Below are positions 1 to 9,551 of a stretch of DNA of 36,873 nucleotides, piece by piece. Position numbers and translations under genes: made by a program. Origin of the DNA: a virus. Where the stretch lies: IMG/VR virus record IMGVR_UViG_3300033996_001188, positions 1 through 36,873 of that record; one strand, written 5' to 3'. Below the pieces are notes generated by a model. The model had not been told where the DNA came from and did not search any database. It saw only the letters and a program-made list of their open reading frames with translations. The first letter of the stretch is position 1. Each line of letters begins with the position of its first letter.

Positions 1-83
1 TCGCATTCAAAGCCCATCATTTTAAAGAATTTATCATCCTCTGTTTTAGCACCTATTTTCTTATGTATATTAATCTCTAACAT
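1..83 (-). CDS. Partial duplicate of the 5' end of the ClpP-like protease gene
   Basis: This is the first 27 codons of the protease gene (full copy at 35733-36800), cut by the start of the window. Compared with the full copy, the base at position 30 is a silent change in a lysine codon and the base at position 23 turns glutamate 21 into lysine. It is not a separate gene. It shows that the gene continues across the circle junction. Confidence 0.9.
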   Translation of the reverse strand, partial: MLEINIHKKIGAKTEDDKFFKMMGFEC

Positions 84-102
84 AGTTCTATCTATAATGC
101 GA

Positions 103-134
103 CAAATATAATTGATTATTTCTATAAATGCAAA
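103..134 (-). promoter_or_regulatory. Bacteroidota-type promoter for the structural operon
   Basis: On the minus strand a TTTG -33 box (131-134) is followed after 20 bp by TATATTTG (103-110), which fits the Bacteroidota consensus TTTG-N19-21-TAnnTTTG. The protease start codon is about 20 bp downstream at 81-83, or 36798-36800 in the right copy, where the same promoter lies at 36820-36851. It sits in the 59-bp gap after the tape measure stop, so it can drive protease, capsid, portal and fibre genes apart from the tail module. Confidence 0.8.
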
Positions 135-142
135 TAATTATA

Positions 143-3100
143 CTAAAAATTTGCACTAGCTTCGATATTTGTATATTTTTTGTCCTCACGGCGTATATCT
201 TCAATGGTTGTGTAGATTTTCATCTCCGATATAGTAGCTCTTACTATATCTGCGATACTACCACTAACAGACTGTTGGTTGCTATTTCTTGAAACATAGC
301 CACCATCTGCCATCGTTTGGACAAATGGAACTCCGCCACCTGCTTCGTTAATTGCTGAAAGCACTGGTAAAAACATAGATGTACTGCGTTTGTTGATGAT
401 TGCTTCCCCTCCTTCGGCTTCGATAGGTATTCCACCGTTTGCATGACTAGCACCTCTTAGCAAAGTTCCACGACTAGCTTTGGGTAGTGGAGCCGAAAGT
501 AAAGTAGCCATTTGCAATGCCCCAACTGCCCCAACTGCAATAGCAAACGGGATACCTGCCACTGGTCCCAAATCTGCAAAAGATTTCATTATACCCTGTG
601 CAGTGCTTGCAATGATCCCGAATGCAGAAAGTATTCTAGCACGGATAGCCTGTTCACGTTCAATTTTCTTTTTCTTATTGTCGAGTTCTTTTTCAGAATT
701 GGCGACCTCTTTATCAAACGTCTTTTTGTCAATTAGACCTTTATCAAGTCTTTCTTGTAAATTGGCTTTTTTTGCTTCGTTAGCTTCAGCATCCTTTTGA
801 AGTTCAGCATCCTCATTGGCTTTCATCAAATCGGAAAACGCACCAAATACATTGGCGATAGATTCACCATATTTTACATATTGGTCGGTTTGGCGTTGTA
901 ACTTATCAAAGTTAGCTTGCTCTGCTTTTTGTGCATATTCCTTTTCAATTAAATCAATGCTTTCTCCTGTTTCCTTTGCTTTCTTAATCTCGGCTTGCTT
1001 TTCAAGTTCGAGTTTTTCCAAAGTTAGTTTGTACTCTTCATCAGCAGTATTATAGGCAAGTGCCAACTCCCTGTCAATGTTTGCCTTTTTTGCGTTGTAC
1101 TCTTTTTCGTTTTCATCAAAGATGAATTGAGCATTCGCCTTTGCCAAGTCGGTTTTTGCCTGTTGGTCAATTTTCGCTATCTCATCTTGATATTCAACCT
1201 CACCAATTAAGCCTAGTTTTTTCTTTTCGTCAATTTCTTTTTTGGCATTGACTTTTGTCAACTCAATTGCCAAAGTATCGGCTTTGAGTTGGTCATCAAT
1301 AGATAGGCGTTTGCCTGCCATTATCTCCTCATTCTTGAGTTTGTCAATCTCAACTAATCGGTTGTTATGCTCAATAGTATCTTGTCCTGCCTTTTGAAGT
1401 AGTGCCGTTTGGTCAGATTTCAATTTGGCATCAACGGCTTGTAACTCGGCTGTCAATTCCTCCTTTGTTTTCTTTTCAAACTTCGCACGTGCAATGACAT
1501 TTAGCTTTTCCTGTTGTGTGAAAGTTTCAAGTTGCTTCAATCTGTACGCTACTATGGTAGGGTCAATGATTTGGAATTTGCCCTCCTCCTCAAATGTTTT
1601 GCGCTTGCTGGCTAAAATCCTTTCGTTAGCCTTTAACAAATCATCTGTTTTTTTGCGTTGTAATTCAATTGCTTTTTCTTCAAGTTCCTTTTGTTCTTTC
1701 AATGCTTCGGCACGTTCGGCTTGCAATTTTTTTTCTTTTTCGATAGCTTCTTTTGCCAGTATTTTATTTTCATCTTGCTTTGCACGTCTAAGATTACCCA
1801 AAGCATTTACATAATCAACCGACCGATTAGCCGCCTCCCTTAATCCTCTGATTTCTTCTTCATTGGCTTTTTTTAGTTCAGTAGATTGAGTCAAAAAGCC
1901 TTTTTTATCATTGGCTTTTATTTCATCTTGCAATACTTTAATTTTATCCTCTTTAGCTTTGATTAATGCTTTTTCGGCTTGTATTTCCTGATTGATATAT
2001 CCAACTTGATTTTTTGTATGTCTAAGGTAAACATCTAAATCTTCTAGTCGTTTTTTTGTTTGTGTTTTACTAAGTTCTTTTTCTCTTTCACTTTCGGACA
2101 TCATTAGTAACTTAGTCCCTTTTATAGCACTCGTAAGACCTTCAATCAACGACTTATATCCTTTTGAAAAAGCACCTTCTCCACTATCAAGTGATAGTAT
2201 TAATGATTCCCATGCTCTCGTCAGCAATGTAGTTTTTCCTGAAATAGTGTCGAGCATCTTTTCAGCGGCTACCTTTGAAGCACCTGCTGAATTTTCAAAC
2301 TCTTTGGTTAATGTTGGTAATACTTCCGCATTGTCTTTTAATACCAAAAGAGCCGTTTTTGCATTCCTACCTACTTCATCTTCTGCACCTGCAAGGGTCA
2401 AACCCTCCTTAGATAATTTTGCAAGTTTTTCTTGCAATGTTCCACCCTCACCACTTAGCTGTGATAGTATTTGTCGTAATGATGTACCAGCCTGCGAGCC
2501 TTTAATACCATTGTTCGCAAGTAATCCAAGCAAGGCGGTTGTTTCCTCAAGTGATACACCTGCCTGTTTAGCAATTGGAGCTACATACTTAATTGATTCC
2601 GAAAAGTTATCCAATCCTAAAGCTGTGGCATTGAATGATTGCGACATAACATCAGCTACTCGTTTGCTTTCGCTGGCATTAAGTCCAAATGCAGACGTAA
2701 CACTTCCAACAATCTCGGCTGTTTTTTCAAGGCTCTCACCAGTAGCGGATGATGCCATTACAATACCCTCACTTGCATCAATTATTTGTTGGCTCGTAAA
2801 ACCTAATTTACCAAGTTCTTCCTCTAATCCTGCGACCTCTGTAGCTGAATATTTGGAACTACCAGCCAAATCAATAGCTAGTTGCTTTAGTTGTTTCAGT
2901 TCTTTTCCTGTTGCATTAGTAATTGCTCCAACTTTAGCCATTTGTTGGTCGAATGCTTTCATTGTCTGCATAGCATCTTTGAATGCATTTGAAACAGCAC
3001 CTATAATTGCCGTTACTCCTACAAAACTAAGGAACTTATCTTTTAAGCCATTTAATGCAGTCCCATAATCCCCTACACTCCTTTGGTTTTGCCCTACAGT

Positions 3101-3490
3101 CTTATCAATAGCTTTCAATTTATCATTTAGTCCATTGGCTTCCAGTTGTGCTTTTTTCGCCTGTACGCTATTTACTCCAAATTCAGCTGAAAGGTCTTTG
3201 GCTCTTTGTGCAGATACAGCATACTGCAATGATAGAGCCTTGTACGCCCCTACATTGCCGTTTATTTGAGCATTGGCATTCATAGCAATTTTTGTTTGCT
3301 CTGAAACAACTCCCTGCAATTGTTTTATCTTTAACTGATTTTCAGCAATTGACTGTGAGTTATTGGCATAGTCTTTTGATTGCTTTTTAATCTCTTCCCG
3401 TAAACCTTGTATAGCTGTTTGCGCTTTAGCTAAATTTTCAACCGCTGTTGTTTGAATGTCAAGTAATATCTTTTTCTCTATATCAGCCAT
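143..3490 (-). CDS. Tail tape measure protein
   Basis: At 1115 residues this is the longest protein of the genome. It is rich in Lys, Glu, Ala and Gln with long coiled coils at about residues 10-130 and 460-950, as expected of a tape measure that sets tail length and helps DNA enter the cell. Residues about 180-400, with a repeated Ala/Gly/Ser-rich pattern, resemble the TP901-type tape measure core. Hydrophobic segments occur near residues 150-170 and in an Ala/Gly-rich stretch at about 950-1010, which could enter the membrane. It is the last gene of the leftward tail module, 4 bp after the upstream tail gene, and is followed by the structural promoter. The exact start relies on ATG at 3488-3490. 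Confidence 0.9.
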   Translation of the reverse strand: MADIEKKILLDIQTTAVENLAKAQTAIQGLREEIKKQSKDYANNSQSIAENQLKIKQLQGVVSEQTKIAMNANAQINGNVGAYKALSLQYAVSAQRAKDLSAEFGVNSVQAKKAQLEANGLNDKLKAIDKTVGQNQRSVGDYGTALNGLKDKFLSFVGVTAIIGAVSNAFKDAMQTMKAFDQQMAKVGAITNATGKELKQLKQLAIDLAGSSKYSATEVAGLEEELGKLGFTSQQIIDASEGIVMASSATGESLEKTAEIVGSVTSAFGLNASESKRVADVMSQSFNATALGLDNFSESIKYVAPIAKQAGVSLEETTALLGLLANNGIKGSQAGTSLRQILSQLSGEGGTLQEKLAKLSKEGLTLAGAEDEVGRNAKTALLVLKDNAEVLPTLTKEFENSAGASKVAAEKMLDTISGKTTLLTRAWESLILSLDSGEGAFSKGYKSLIEGLTSAIKGTKLLMMSESEREKELSKTQTKKRLEDLDVYLRHTKNQVGYINQEIQAEKALIKAKEDKIKVLQDEIKANDKKGFLTQSTELKKANEEEIRGLREAANRSVDYVNALGNLRRAKQDENKILAKEAIEKEKKLQAERAEALKEQKELEEKAIELQRKKTDDLLKANERILASKRKTFEEEGKFQIIDPTIVAYRLKQLETFTQQEKLNVIARAKFEKKTKEELTAELQAVDAKLKSDQTALLQKAGQDTIEHNNRLVEIDKLKNEEIMAGKRLSIDDQLKADTLAIELTKVNAKKEIDEKKKLGLIGEVEYQDEIAKIDQQAKTDLAKANAQFIFDENEKEYNAKKANIDRELALAYNTADEEYKLTLEKLELEKQAEIKKAKETGESIDLIEKEYAQKAEQANFDKLQRQTDQYVKYGESIANVFGAFSDLMKANEDAELQKDAEANEAKKANLQERLDKGLIDKKTFDKEVANSEKELDNKKKKIEREQAIRARILSAFGIIASTAQGIMKSFADLGPVAGIPFAIAVGAVGALQMATLLSAPLPKASRGTLLRGASHANGGIPIEAEGGEAIINKRSTSMFLPVLSAINEAGGGVPFVQTMADGGYVSRNSNQQSVSGSIADIVRATISEMKIYTTIEDIRREDKKYTNIEASANF

Positions 3491-3494
3491 TATA

Positions 3495-5291
3495 TTATAA
3501 TTTTAAAAGTTCAACTTTAGTTAGTTTTCCAGTTATGTAATTCACAATCTTATTGATGTAAAAATACTGACCGAAATACGAAATGTAAACGGGTATAAAT
3601 GGGTCGTAATTTGCTATATCTTCATCTGTTAGATTGAAATAAGCCGTTACATATTTCACCTCATTGAGCATTGTATTGAAAAGTGGATACTGCCAGCTGT
3701 TCGAAAAATCAGGATATGAAAAAGCATCAGAACCACCCTTTATTGGGTAATTATCATAAGTTGCATCATATAGGTTTAGCAAATGAAGTTTTCCACCGCT
3801 GAAACTTAACTCACCATCATCCGACTTGCTTACCATTGGGACTGAACAAATGTTCAAGTCTGTAATTGTCTTAGTGGCACAAAATGGGATTTCAAATAAA
3901 TCTTTACGCTTAGCTAAATTTGCGTTTGCGATATTGAACTCGAAAGATTTTTTTACTTGATCATCTTCATTATCCTGCAACCTTATGTAGTTACTTTGTG
4001 CATAATCTGAAAATATAAATTCAATCTGTTGATCTTTCCCAAAGTCTAATTTCTTACTCCAGTCTTTAGCATCGTCAAAATTCTGATAGAGCTTGCTCAT
4101 GCTGTATGCGTGCATCACCTTATTGTCATTGTCAACATTTACAGTAAGTGCAAATTCATTGACAAACATCTTTATTAAATCTAATTGAGTGTTGATATCG
4201 ATTAGACTAGATAAAGGTACATTATCATAGTATTCAGGTGTTTTAACAGTTATAAGAGTAGTTTCAATTGTACTTGATATGTTATAACCTATATTATCCC
4301 ATGCTCTTGAATTAACTACAAATTTAATACTATCACCTGCTACATAGTCAGAATATAGATATTCATAAGTCAAAGGTAATGGCAACCAAACCTCTTTTGT
4401 TTCTTCATGGAATAAAACATTATTCTTAAAAATCTGTATTAAAACTTCACCACCATCTGTGTTGTCTGATATAACATTCAATTTGAAATTTAATGAACCA
4501 TCCAAATCGCCAACAAATGTTATGTAACTTCCAGCATAGTTCAAAAATGCAAACTCACTATTTGGGTCTTTTGAATATGCTAATTGGTGGTAATCTACAC
4601 CCGACAAATAAACACTTGGACTTATTGATTTTTCGACTAGTCCAGTCTTTGTTGGTATCTCATCAAATCCTTTATTACAATTTATCGCCAACCGTTCAAA
4701 GTAGCTTGTATCAATGTCTGTTGACAAAGTAAATCCGTGATGTTGCAATACTTTTTCTACTGCATTTTTGAAGTAGATAAACGGATATGACTCTGAATAG
4801 CCTGTTTTGATAGAATAATCTTTGCTCTCTTTTACGAATGAAGCGCACGGCATCGCATAGTTATTGTTTATTGGATATTGAAAAAAACGATACCCGTGTT
4901 TGTACCAACCTAAATCTGTTTCAGAAAATAGAGTATTTTGTAGTTTTGTAAATAAATCACTATTCCCAAAAAGTATTTGAACGTCTATCACATTGGTAAC
5001 AGATTTGATTACCATGTTACCTCCTACGCCAACCAACTCGAAAGAACCTGCATACATTAGGCATTCCACTATTTCGTATTGCATCCCACCAACCGCATCA
5101 ATACGATTAGGCAAATTGAGAGCATCCAGATTTTTGCGTGTCGGAGGTAGTTTAATAGACTGCGAATAACCTGCCTGCCTGTCTTTGAGTTCAGCAATTT
5201 GATTGACTTGCAAATTTATAGGCACGTCAAGAGTGGTTAAGTCCAGACTTATCCACTCCCCTTGATTATTCTTAGCTTGCAAATCTATCAT
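3495..5291 (-). CDS. Tail protein, probable baseplate/tail tip component
   Basis: The product has 598 residues without an enzymatic motif that I can see. The N-terminus (IDLQAKNNQGEWISLDL, then a QSIKLPPT segment) resembles large tail proteins found between the minor tail protein and the tape measure in Bacteroidota siphophages. The remainder is beta-rich with many aromatic residues, consistent with a distal tail or tail-tip structural role. The start overlaps the previous gene's stop by 4 bp (3' end of 5288-6376), so translation is probably coupled. The assignment rests on size, composition and position next to the tape measure gene. Confidence 0.65.
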   Translation of the reverse strand: MIDLQAKNNQGEWISLDLTTLDVPINLQVNQIAELKDRQAGYSQSIKLPPTRKNLDALNLPNRIDAVGGMQYEIVECLMYAGSFELVGVGGNMVIKSVTNVIDVQILFGNSDLFTKLQNTLFSETDLGWYKHGYRFFQYPINNNYAMPCASFVKESKDYSIKTGYSESYPFIYFKNAVEKVLQHHGFTLSTDIDTSYFERLAINCNKGFDEIPTKTGLVEKSISPSVYLSGVDYHQLAYSKDPNSEFAFLNYAGSYITFVGDLDGSLNFKLNVISDNTDGGEVLIQIFKNNVLFHEETKEVWLPLPLTYEYLYSDYVAGDSIKFVVNSRAWDNIGYNISSTIETTLITVKTPEYYDNVPLSSLIDINTQLDLIKMFVNEFALTVNVDNDNKVMHAYSMSKLYQNFDDAKDWSKKLDFGKDQQIEFIFSDYAQSNYIRLQDNEDDQVKKSFEFNIANANLAKRKDLFEIPFCATKTITDLNICSVPMVSKSDDGELSFSGGKLHLLNLYDATYDNYPIKGGSDAFSYPDFSNSWQYPLFNTMLNEVKYVTAYFNLTDEDIANYDPFIPVYISYFGQYFYINKIVNYITGKLTKVELLKL

Positions 5292-6376
5292 AACTGTAAA
5301 TTTCGTTTTGGAAGTTCAAATGTAATCTCAATGCTCTTTGTCATCAGCTTTGTATCGTTTTCGTTTGCGACCTCCGAAACCTGGCACCCAATCCAGTGCA
5401 TTTGTTTTGTGTCGTAATAATCCACCATTGGGCTGTATTCTATTTCTTTCAAAGCTTCAAACTCATTAGCACTTAACACACCAGCTCCTGCCTTAACAAA
5501 ATTGCTAACTGATAAGTTGGTTAAATCGGTTGTACGTCTATCATTGTGTACGCTTTCAATGAATCGGTTTGCAAACTCTTTTTGCTCTGATTTACTAGAG
5601 TAGAATTGTCTTACTCCAAACATCCAATAATCCCAACCTCCTAGCGTATTAAGCCATCTAACATACAGCGGACTATCAGGGATACAATTATCTTCAACTA
5701 AGATAGATGTTGTTTGAGTTCCATTGTTGACATTAAGGTGTATTTCTTCATCAAAATTGGTAAGTATTATTTCATCAAAGTTGGTAGTAAGTGGCTCAGA
5801 TAGATTAGTTCCACTTATGCTGTTAATCCCCTCTGTACATCTGAATGATACTACATTGATACCGCTATATGCTGTAATCGGATAAGGCTGTCTTTCAATG
5901 GTTGTTAGTCCGTTGTTGAACGGCAAAAAAGAAAGATATCTTTCCCACCCGTAATAGTATTTTATCTTATCAAACTTCGTCAAGAAAGTGCCGTATCTCA
6001 TTGTCATACTTCCACTCTCACCACATTGCGCTACCGTGTTTATTGCCATTGATGAAAATTGAAATACACCTCCGATAAACACACCGTAACTTTGAGAAAG
6101 CACCCAATCACGTTTAACATCCTGTGGTAAGTAGGTAATCTTTTCTTCGAGCCACAATTTAACCACTGAACTCAAATCGAAAGTAACAATATACTTTCCA
6201 CTTGTTTCATCTAATTTGGCGTATCGTTTAAGAGTGAAAGTCTTTGAGCCATTGATGGTGTTAGAACTGCCATTTTGAATTACTATTGTAGCAGAAAAAT
6301 AGGTATCATCATAGTACTTCAATAGTACGGGATTGAAAGCACTGTGAGCCGTTGGCGGTTTGAGTAGTAGTATCAT
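5288..6376 (-). CDS. Minor tail protein, possibly distal tail-like
   Basis: This 362-residue beta-rich protein starts in a 4-bp overlap with the tail completion-like gene upstream and ends in a 4-bp overlap with the tail protein downstream. Residues 1-110 (a YDDTYFSATIVIQNG-like segment, then FDLSSVVKLWLEEKI) look like an immunoglobulin-like or distal-tail fold, but no family could be named from sequence alone. Its position between the gp10-like protein and the large tip protein argues for a distal tail role that links tube to tip. Confidence 0.55.
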   Translation of the reverse strand: MILLLKPPTAHSAFNPVLLKYYDDTYFSATIVIQNGSSNTINGSKTFTLKRYAKLDETSGKYIVTFDLSSVVKLWLEEKITYLPQDVKRDWVLSQSYGVFIGGVFQFSSMAINTVAQCGESGSMTMRYGTFLTKFDKIKYYYGWERYLSFLPFNNGLTTIERQPYPITAYSGINVVSFRCTEGINSISGTNLSEPLTTNFDEIILTNFDEEIHLNVNNGTQTTSILVEDNCIPDSPLYVRWLNTLGGWDYWMFGVRQFYSSKSEQKEFANRFIESVHNDRRTTDLTNLSVSNFVKAGAGVLSANEFEALKEIEYSPMVDYYDTKQMHWIGCQVSEVANENDTKLMTKSIEITFELPKRNLQL

Positions 6377-6816
6377 TTTTCAAATATAGTATTTTGTATT
6401 TCTAACATCAATTTATTTACAACTCTATCAGTAAAATCATTGATAGGCTTAGTAAGAATATCATCTCGTTTGCCATCACGGAATTGTTTTGTCCCCTCTT
6501 TGGCTATTTTCCAAGCTACACCGTTAGCCCACCTCTTAGCCTGTATATTGTTTTCAAAACTTATACCTTTAGCCTGTGCCCATTTCTGAATGATTTCACC
6601 AAAGTTATAAGGTATCTTTCCACCCCTCCTACCCGTTTCAAGTACTCCGATATAATTTGCACCCCACAATTGCGCACCGTTGGCGGTGGGTCTTACTTCC
6701 AAAGAGTTGCGTGTTCGTTTACTGGCATTCTTACCACTTGCATCGATTGCACTTTGAATCTCTAATTTGAGTTTCTCAACTTCCTGAACTATTAAGTCAT
6801 TAACACTACTTGGCAT
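6373..6816 (-). CDS. HK97 gp10-like tail completion protein
   Basis: The 147-residue product has an N-terminal helix, a basic central patch (NASKRTRNSLEVRP) and the segment YIGVLETGRRGGKIP. That resembles the 'Y-x-xx-E-x-G' core of HK97 gp10-like proteins, which join the tail to the head or complete the tail. It overlaps the preceding gene by 11 bp and the next by 4 bp inside the tail module. A gp10-like function is an inference from motif and order. Confidence 0.6.
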   Translation of the reverse strand: MPSSVNDLIVQEVEKLKLEIQSAIDASGKNASKRTRNSLEVRPTANGAQLWGANYIGVLETGRRGGKIPYNFGEIIQKWAQAKGISFENNIQAKRWANGVAWKIAKEGTKQFRDGKRDDILTKPINDFTDRVVNKLMLEIQNTIFEK

Positions 6817-7246
6817 ATTCTTTTTGTAGTTTCTCTTGGTAAATAGCCTTTTTCAAATCGGAATATAGAATACCAAACACTTTGCTGTATTTCCATTGCA
6901 AAATTTCGTCTGGGTCTTTGGAGTACTTTTCAGCTAATGTTGTAAGTGTGCCGTACTCCCCAATGCTTTCATATAACTCCTTTATCCCTGCATTTTTTTC
7001 TTTTGTGCTTGGGTCTCTACATAACATTTTTTTTTCAGCATCTAACCAGTATTTCAACCCGTCCGCTATCTTTTGGAAGTACGGTGCAAATTTAGCAATA
7101 TCTTTCAACTTTGGTTCAATTGAATGCAATTCTTTAAACACTGAATTGAAAATCTCTAAATCGTTTTTAGATTTCTCAAAGCACTTCCCAACGGCTATCC
7201 TTTGCCCATAAGTCCATTCGTTAATAGGGTCTATCTCTTTTAGCAT
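6806..7246 (-). CDS. Probable tail assembly chaperone
   Basis: This 146-residue protein is helical and charged. The C-terminal part (LAEKYSKDPDEILQWKYSKVF) matches the pattern of tail assembly chaperones, in which a short helix-turn segment before 'P-x-E-hhxhxYxxV' is common. Such proteins bind the tape measure during tail assembly. I looked for, but cannot support, a programmed frameshift product: the next frame opens as a separate gene with its own ATG at 6816. It overlaps the upstream gene by 7 bp. Confidence 0.5.
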   Translation of the reverse strand: MLKEIDPINEWTYGQRIAVGKCFEKSKNDLEIFNSVFKELHSIEPKLKDIAKFAPYFQKIADGLKYWLDAEKKMLCRDPSTKEKNAGIKELYESIGEYGTLTTLAEKYSKDPDEILQWKYSKVFGILYSDLKKAIYQEKLQKEYAK

Positions 7247-7701
7247 AGTTGTATTTTATAATCAAATTCAATCATTACACTAACTTCATTAGCATCAAAG
7301 CGTGGGAGCGGTGTTATGTATGGAACATCTTTTGAAAGCAACATAGGGTGTAATCTTATCTTTTCAGCAAAAGCATAAATAATTTCAGTAAACATCAGTT
7401 CCCGGAGTTCCTGGCGTTGCAAAGCATCACAATGAAAGTCTGCAAATTTACAAAAATAGAGTTGGCATTTTTGCACCCTTGCATTCATGTAGCCTTCACG
7501 TTTTAGCGAGCCACTTGTAAATTCTTCAAGATACACAAACGACGCTATCTTTTGCCCTGTCACCTCGTTTGTGTCAGGGTCTATGACATCTTTGTATTTT
7601 AGATACGAATCGGCTTTGATATTCATCATTGCACTTTCTTCGTAAGTGAAAGTGTACTCTGGATTAATAGCCGTAAGTAGGTCGCTTATTTCTTGAATCA
7701 T
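7240..7701 (-). CDS. Hypothetical neck/tail terminator-like protein
   Basis: The 153-residue product is encoded directly after the large terminase, overlapping its 3' end by 38 bp in another frame. It combines a helical N-terminus, a central basic region and a hydrophobic C-terminal beta segment (SVMIEFDYKIQLC). Size and place suit a tail terminator or neck protein, but I recognise no family signature. The overlap with the terminase suggests translational coupling. Confidence 0.5.
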   Translation of the reverse strand: MIQEISDLLTAINPEYTFTYEESAMMNIKADSYLKYKDVIDPDTNEVTGQKIASFVYLEEFTSGSLKREGYMNARVQKCQLYFCKFADFHCDALQRQELRELMFTEIIYAFAEKIRLHPMLLSKDVPYITPLPRFDANEVSVMIEFDYKIQLC

Positions 7702-8998
7702 GATAATTGCTGTGTTTTATTCCGTGTGATATATTTGGTTTAACTTCAAAGTACATCCGCATAATGAACATATCTAAGTAGTCAGGCGAACGCCCTATAT
7801 TTTCTTTAATCTTATCTTTTGGTAGTATCTTTAGCTTATTGTCTTTGTCATTGTCGAATGTCTTTAACTGCCCTAGTTCTATGTTGATAATATCTTTTGT
7901 GGCTTCGTCAATGTTAGCACTGATAGATATTTCATCAAACAACTCCGCCAACTTATACCCACATTCAGCTTTCAAATTAGAGTAGTTTGGATTGTTGGCT
8001 GTTGAATTGTTTACAAATCCTTTTATACCTCTTAAAGTGTCGACTATTCCACCCCCAACCCCATCCTCATCACATACGATATTGTGAACTAACACCTTGT
8101 GTTTTACTGCCAATGCCTTTATGGTATTCTGTATAGTAGTAGTTGAACTAATATCGAAACTAACTACTTCAACTATCGTTAAGCCATCCCAAACAGCTAT
8201 AACAGCCTTATCACTTCCATATCTAGCAATATCCGCCACTATGTATCTTTGACTACCCAATAGAGTTGGCTTCCTGTCCCACATCTCGGATATTTGAGTG
8301 AAGCTAATCAGTGCCGTTGGGTCATCATCGTAGTCAAAGTTCCCGTACAGTAATCTTTGCTTTGTAGCTTCATCCTTCAACTCATGCAACCGCTTAATGT
8401 AATCGGCTGGCAAATATGGATTATCCGTTGGCAAAGCATAAACAAATTTAGTATTTTCTGTTTCCGTTCCGTTCGCATACGGACGGTAGAAAGTTTTATC
8501 TACCCAGTTCTTTTTCGGGTTAAAGGTACAAAGTATTTTAGATTTCACAATCTCATTTTTCCACCTACCAATCCTTGTTTTTAGAACTTCGAACGCCAAC
8601 GGATGAACCTGTGAGGCTTCCTCAATCCACCCAGCGGTATACTCTTTTGAGCCCAACCGCTCAAACATAGGGTCTTTGTAAGGATAAAATGTCAAATCTA
8701 GTAGTTCTATTTCAGTGCCGTTTCCAAAGACTATACCAATATCATTAAACTTATAATCACTAAATCCTATTGACTTAGAAACATCGCTCCATGTTTTCAA
8801 AACGGATGCTCGAGTATCTTTGATTGAATCCCTCCCAATAAAGAATTTAGCACCTTCCAAATAATAACCTAGTTCCATCTGCCATAAGCACCCAAGAACG
8901 CTCTTTCCACTGCCTGAACTGCCTCCGTATCCTACATAATCAGTAGTATTATCAGTTAAGTAATCAAGTGCCTTTTTCTGTTTCGCTGTTAATTGCAT
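7664..8998 (-). CDS. terL: Terminase large subunit
   Basis: The 444-residue packaging motor pumps DNA into proheads and cuts it. A Walker A motif GSSGSGKS lies at residues 26-33, a probable Walker B/catalytic pair WIEEA at 124-128, and a C-terminal RNase H-like nuclease follows with acidic residues D256 (IVADIARYG) and D310 (VCDEDGVGGG), plus a late Asp in SPDYLDMF. The length is normal for this family. The ATG at 8998 overlaps the small-subunit gene by 35 bp. The packaging strategy cannot be deduced from sequence alone. Confidence 0.95.
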   Translation of the reverse strand: MQLTAKQKKALDYLTDNTTDYVGYGGSSGSGKSVLGCLWQMELGYYLEGAKFFIGRDSIKDTRASVLKTWSDVSKSIGFSDYKFNDIGIVFGNGTEIELLDLTFYPYKDPMFERLGSKEYTAGWIEEASQVHPLAFEVLKTRIGRWKNEIVKSKILCTFNPKKNWVDKTFYRPYANGTETENTKFVYALPTDNPYLPADYIKRLHELKDEATKQRLLYGNFDYDDDPTALISFTQISEMWDRKPTLLGSQRYIVADIARYGSDKAVIAVWDGLTIVEVVSFDISSTTTIQNTIKALAVKHKVLVHNIVCDEDGVGGGIVDTLRGIKGFVNNSTANNPNYSNLKAECGYKLAELFDEISISANIDEATKDIINIELGQLKTFDNDKDNKLKILPKDKIKENIGRSPDYLDMFIMRMYFEVKPNISHGIKHSNYHDSRNKRPTYGY

Positions 8999-9446
8999 GG
9001 TTTTCTCTCATTAGTGCGAATGGGTCGATATTAGTTTGCAAATTTACATTCTTTTCCACCTCCGATTTTTCTCTAAGTCCATGAGTAGCAGATAATATAA
9101 ACTTCGCAAAGCCTGCATTTACTTTGTCATGTAAAGCGTATTTTGTGAGCCTAATTTCCTGTATTTTTTCTGCTTTTTTATAAAGTTTGAAACACGAGGG
9201 GAATTTGTCCTTCAAATAACTGATTAATTCAGGGTAAATTTTACCCCCGTAATCACGTAATTTTGGATTATCAAAAAGAAATTCTTCATACAAAAAATTC
9301 AAGTTGCTTTCATTCATCCAGTCCAATAAGTCATTAAACAGCAATAGCGATACTTCCTCCGTCCAAATCTCTTTGTCTGGTTGATAATCGCTCGAAAACT
9401 GTTTGCCTGCTTTTGGCATCTCACCTTTTTTGAATCTTGTATCCAT
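8964..9446 (-). CDS. Probable terminase small subunit
   Basis: This 160-residue, largely helical protein lies immediately upstream of and overlapping the large terminase gene, the standard place for the small subunit that recognises the packaging site. The N-terminus is basic (RFKKGEMPKAGKQF). The middle contains a YALHDKVNAGFAKFILSATHG segment similar to the C-terminal core of Bacteroidota DNA-packaging proteins. I cannot point to a clear HTH, so the call depends on position and general look. Confidence 0.65.
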   Translation of the reverse strand: MDTRFKKGEMPKAGKQFSSDYQPDKEIWTEEVSLLLFNDLLDWMNESNLNFLYEEFLFDNPKLRDYGGKIYPELISYLKDKFPSCFKLYKKAEKIQEIRLTKYALHDKVNAGFAKFILSATHGLREKSEVEKNVNLQTNIDPFALMRENHAINSETEKGT

Positions 9447-9455
9447 AATGAAAAA

Positions 9456-9551
9456 TTAAAATGGTGCTGTCCATGTAATCCCCTTAGGTGCTGTTGTTCC
9501 TGCGCTACGTCCGCCCGAACGTCCACCGCCACCGCTTCCAGATTTTGCCAT
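9456..9551 (-). CDS. Small glycine-rich protein (31 aa)
   Basis: The short frame starts with ATG at 9549-9551 and reads MAKSGSGGGGRSGGRS then a TTAPKGITWTAPF tail. It runs across the last codons of the broken PLD-like gene in another frame and ends 10 bp before the small terminase start. Gly, Ser and Arg make up most of the first half. The arrangement fits a translated small gene in a tightly packed operon. Function is unknown. Confidence 0.45.
   Translation of the reverse strand: MAKSGSGGGGRSGGRSAGTTAPKGITWTAPF

Larger units (their letters stand above)
1..156. repeat. Terminal direct repeat, left copy (circle overlap)
   Basis: Bases 1-156 match 36718-36873 base for base except at positions 23 and 30, which are T here and C in the right copy. 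The repeat lets the structural operon promoter and the first 27 codons of the protease gene appear twice, so the sequence is best read as a circular or terminally redundant molecule of about 36,717 unique bp. The two mismatches mean the ends come from slightly different molecules in the population, or are true non-identical terminal repeats. Confidence 0.9.

Noticed and set aside
480-3068. Long plus-strand frames antisense to the tape measure gene
   Set aside because: They are shadows caused by the biased codon use of a Lys/Glu/Ala-rich gene; no promoter or operon context supports them.
9314-9532. 72-codon minus frame over the small terminase start
   Set aside because: It overlaps two better-supported genes and has shadow-like composition; the glycine-rich 31-aa frame fits the gap better.
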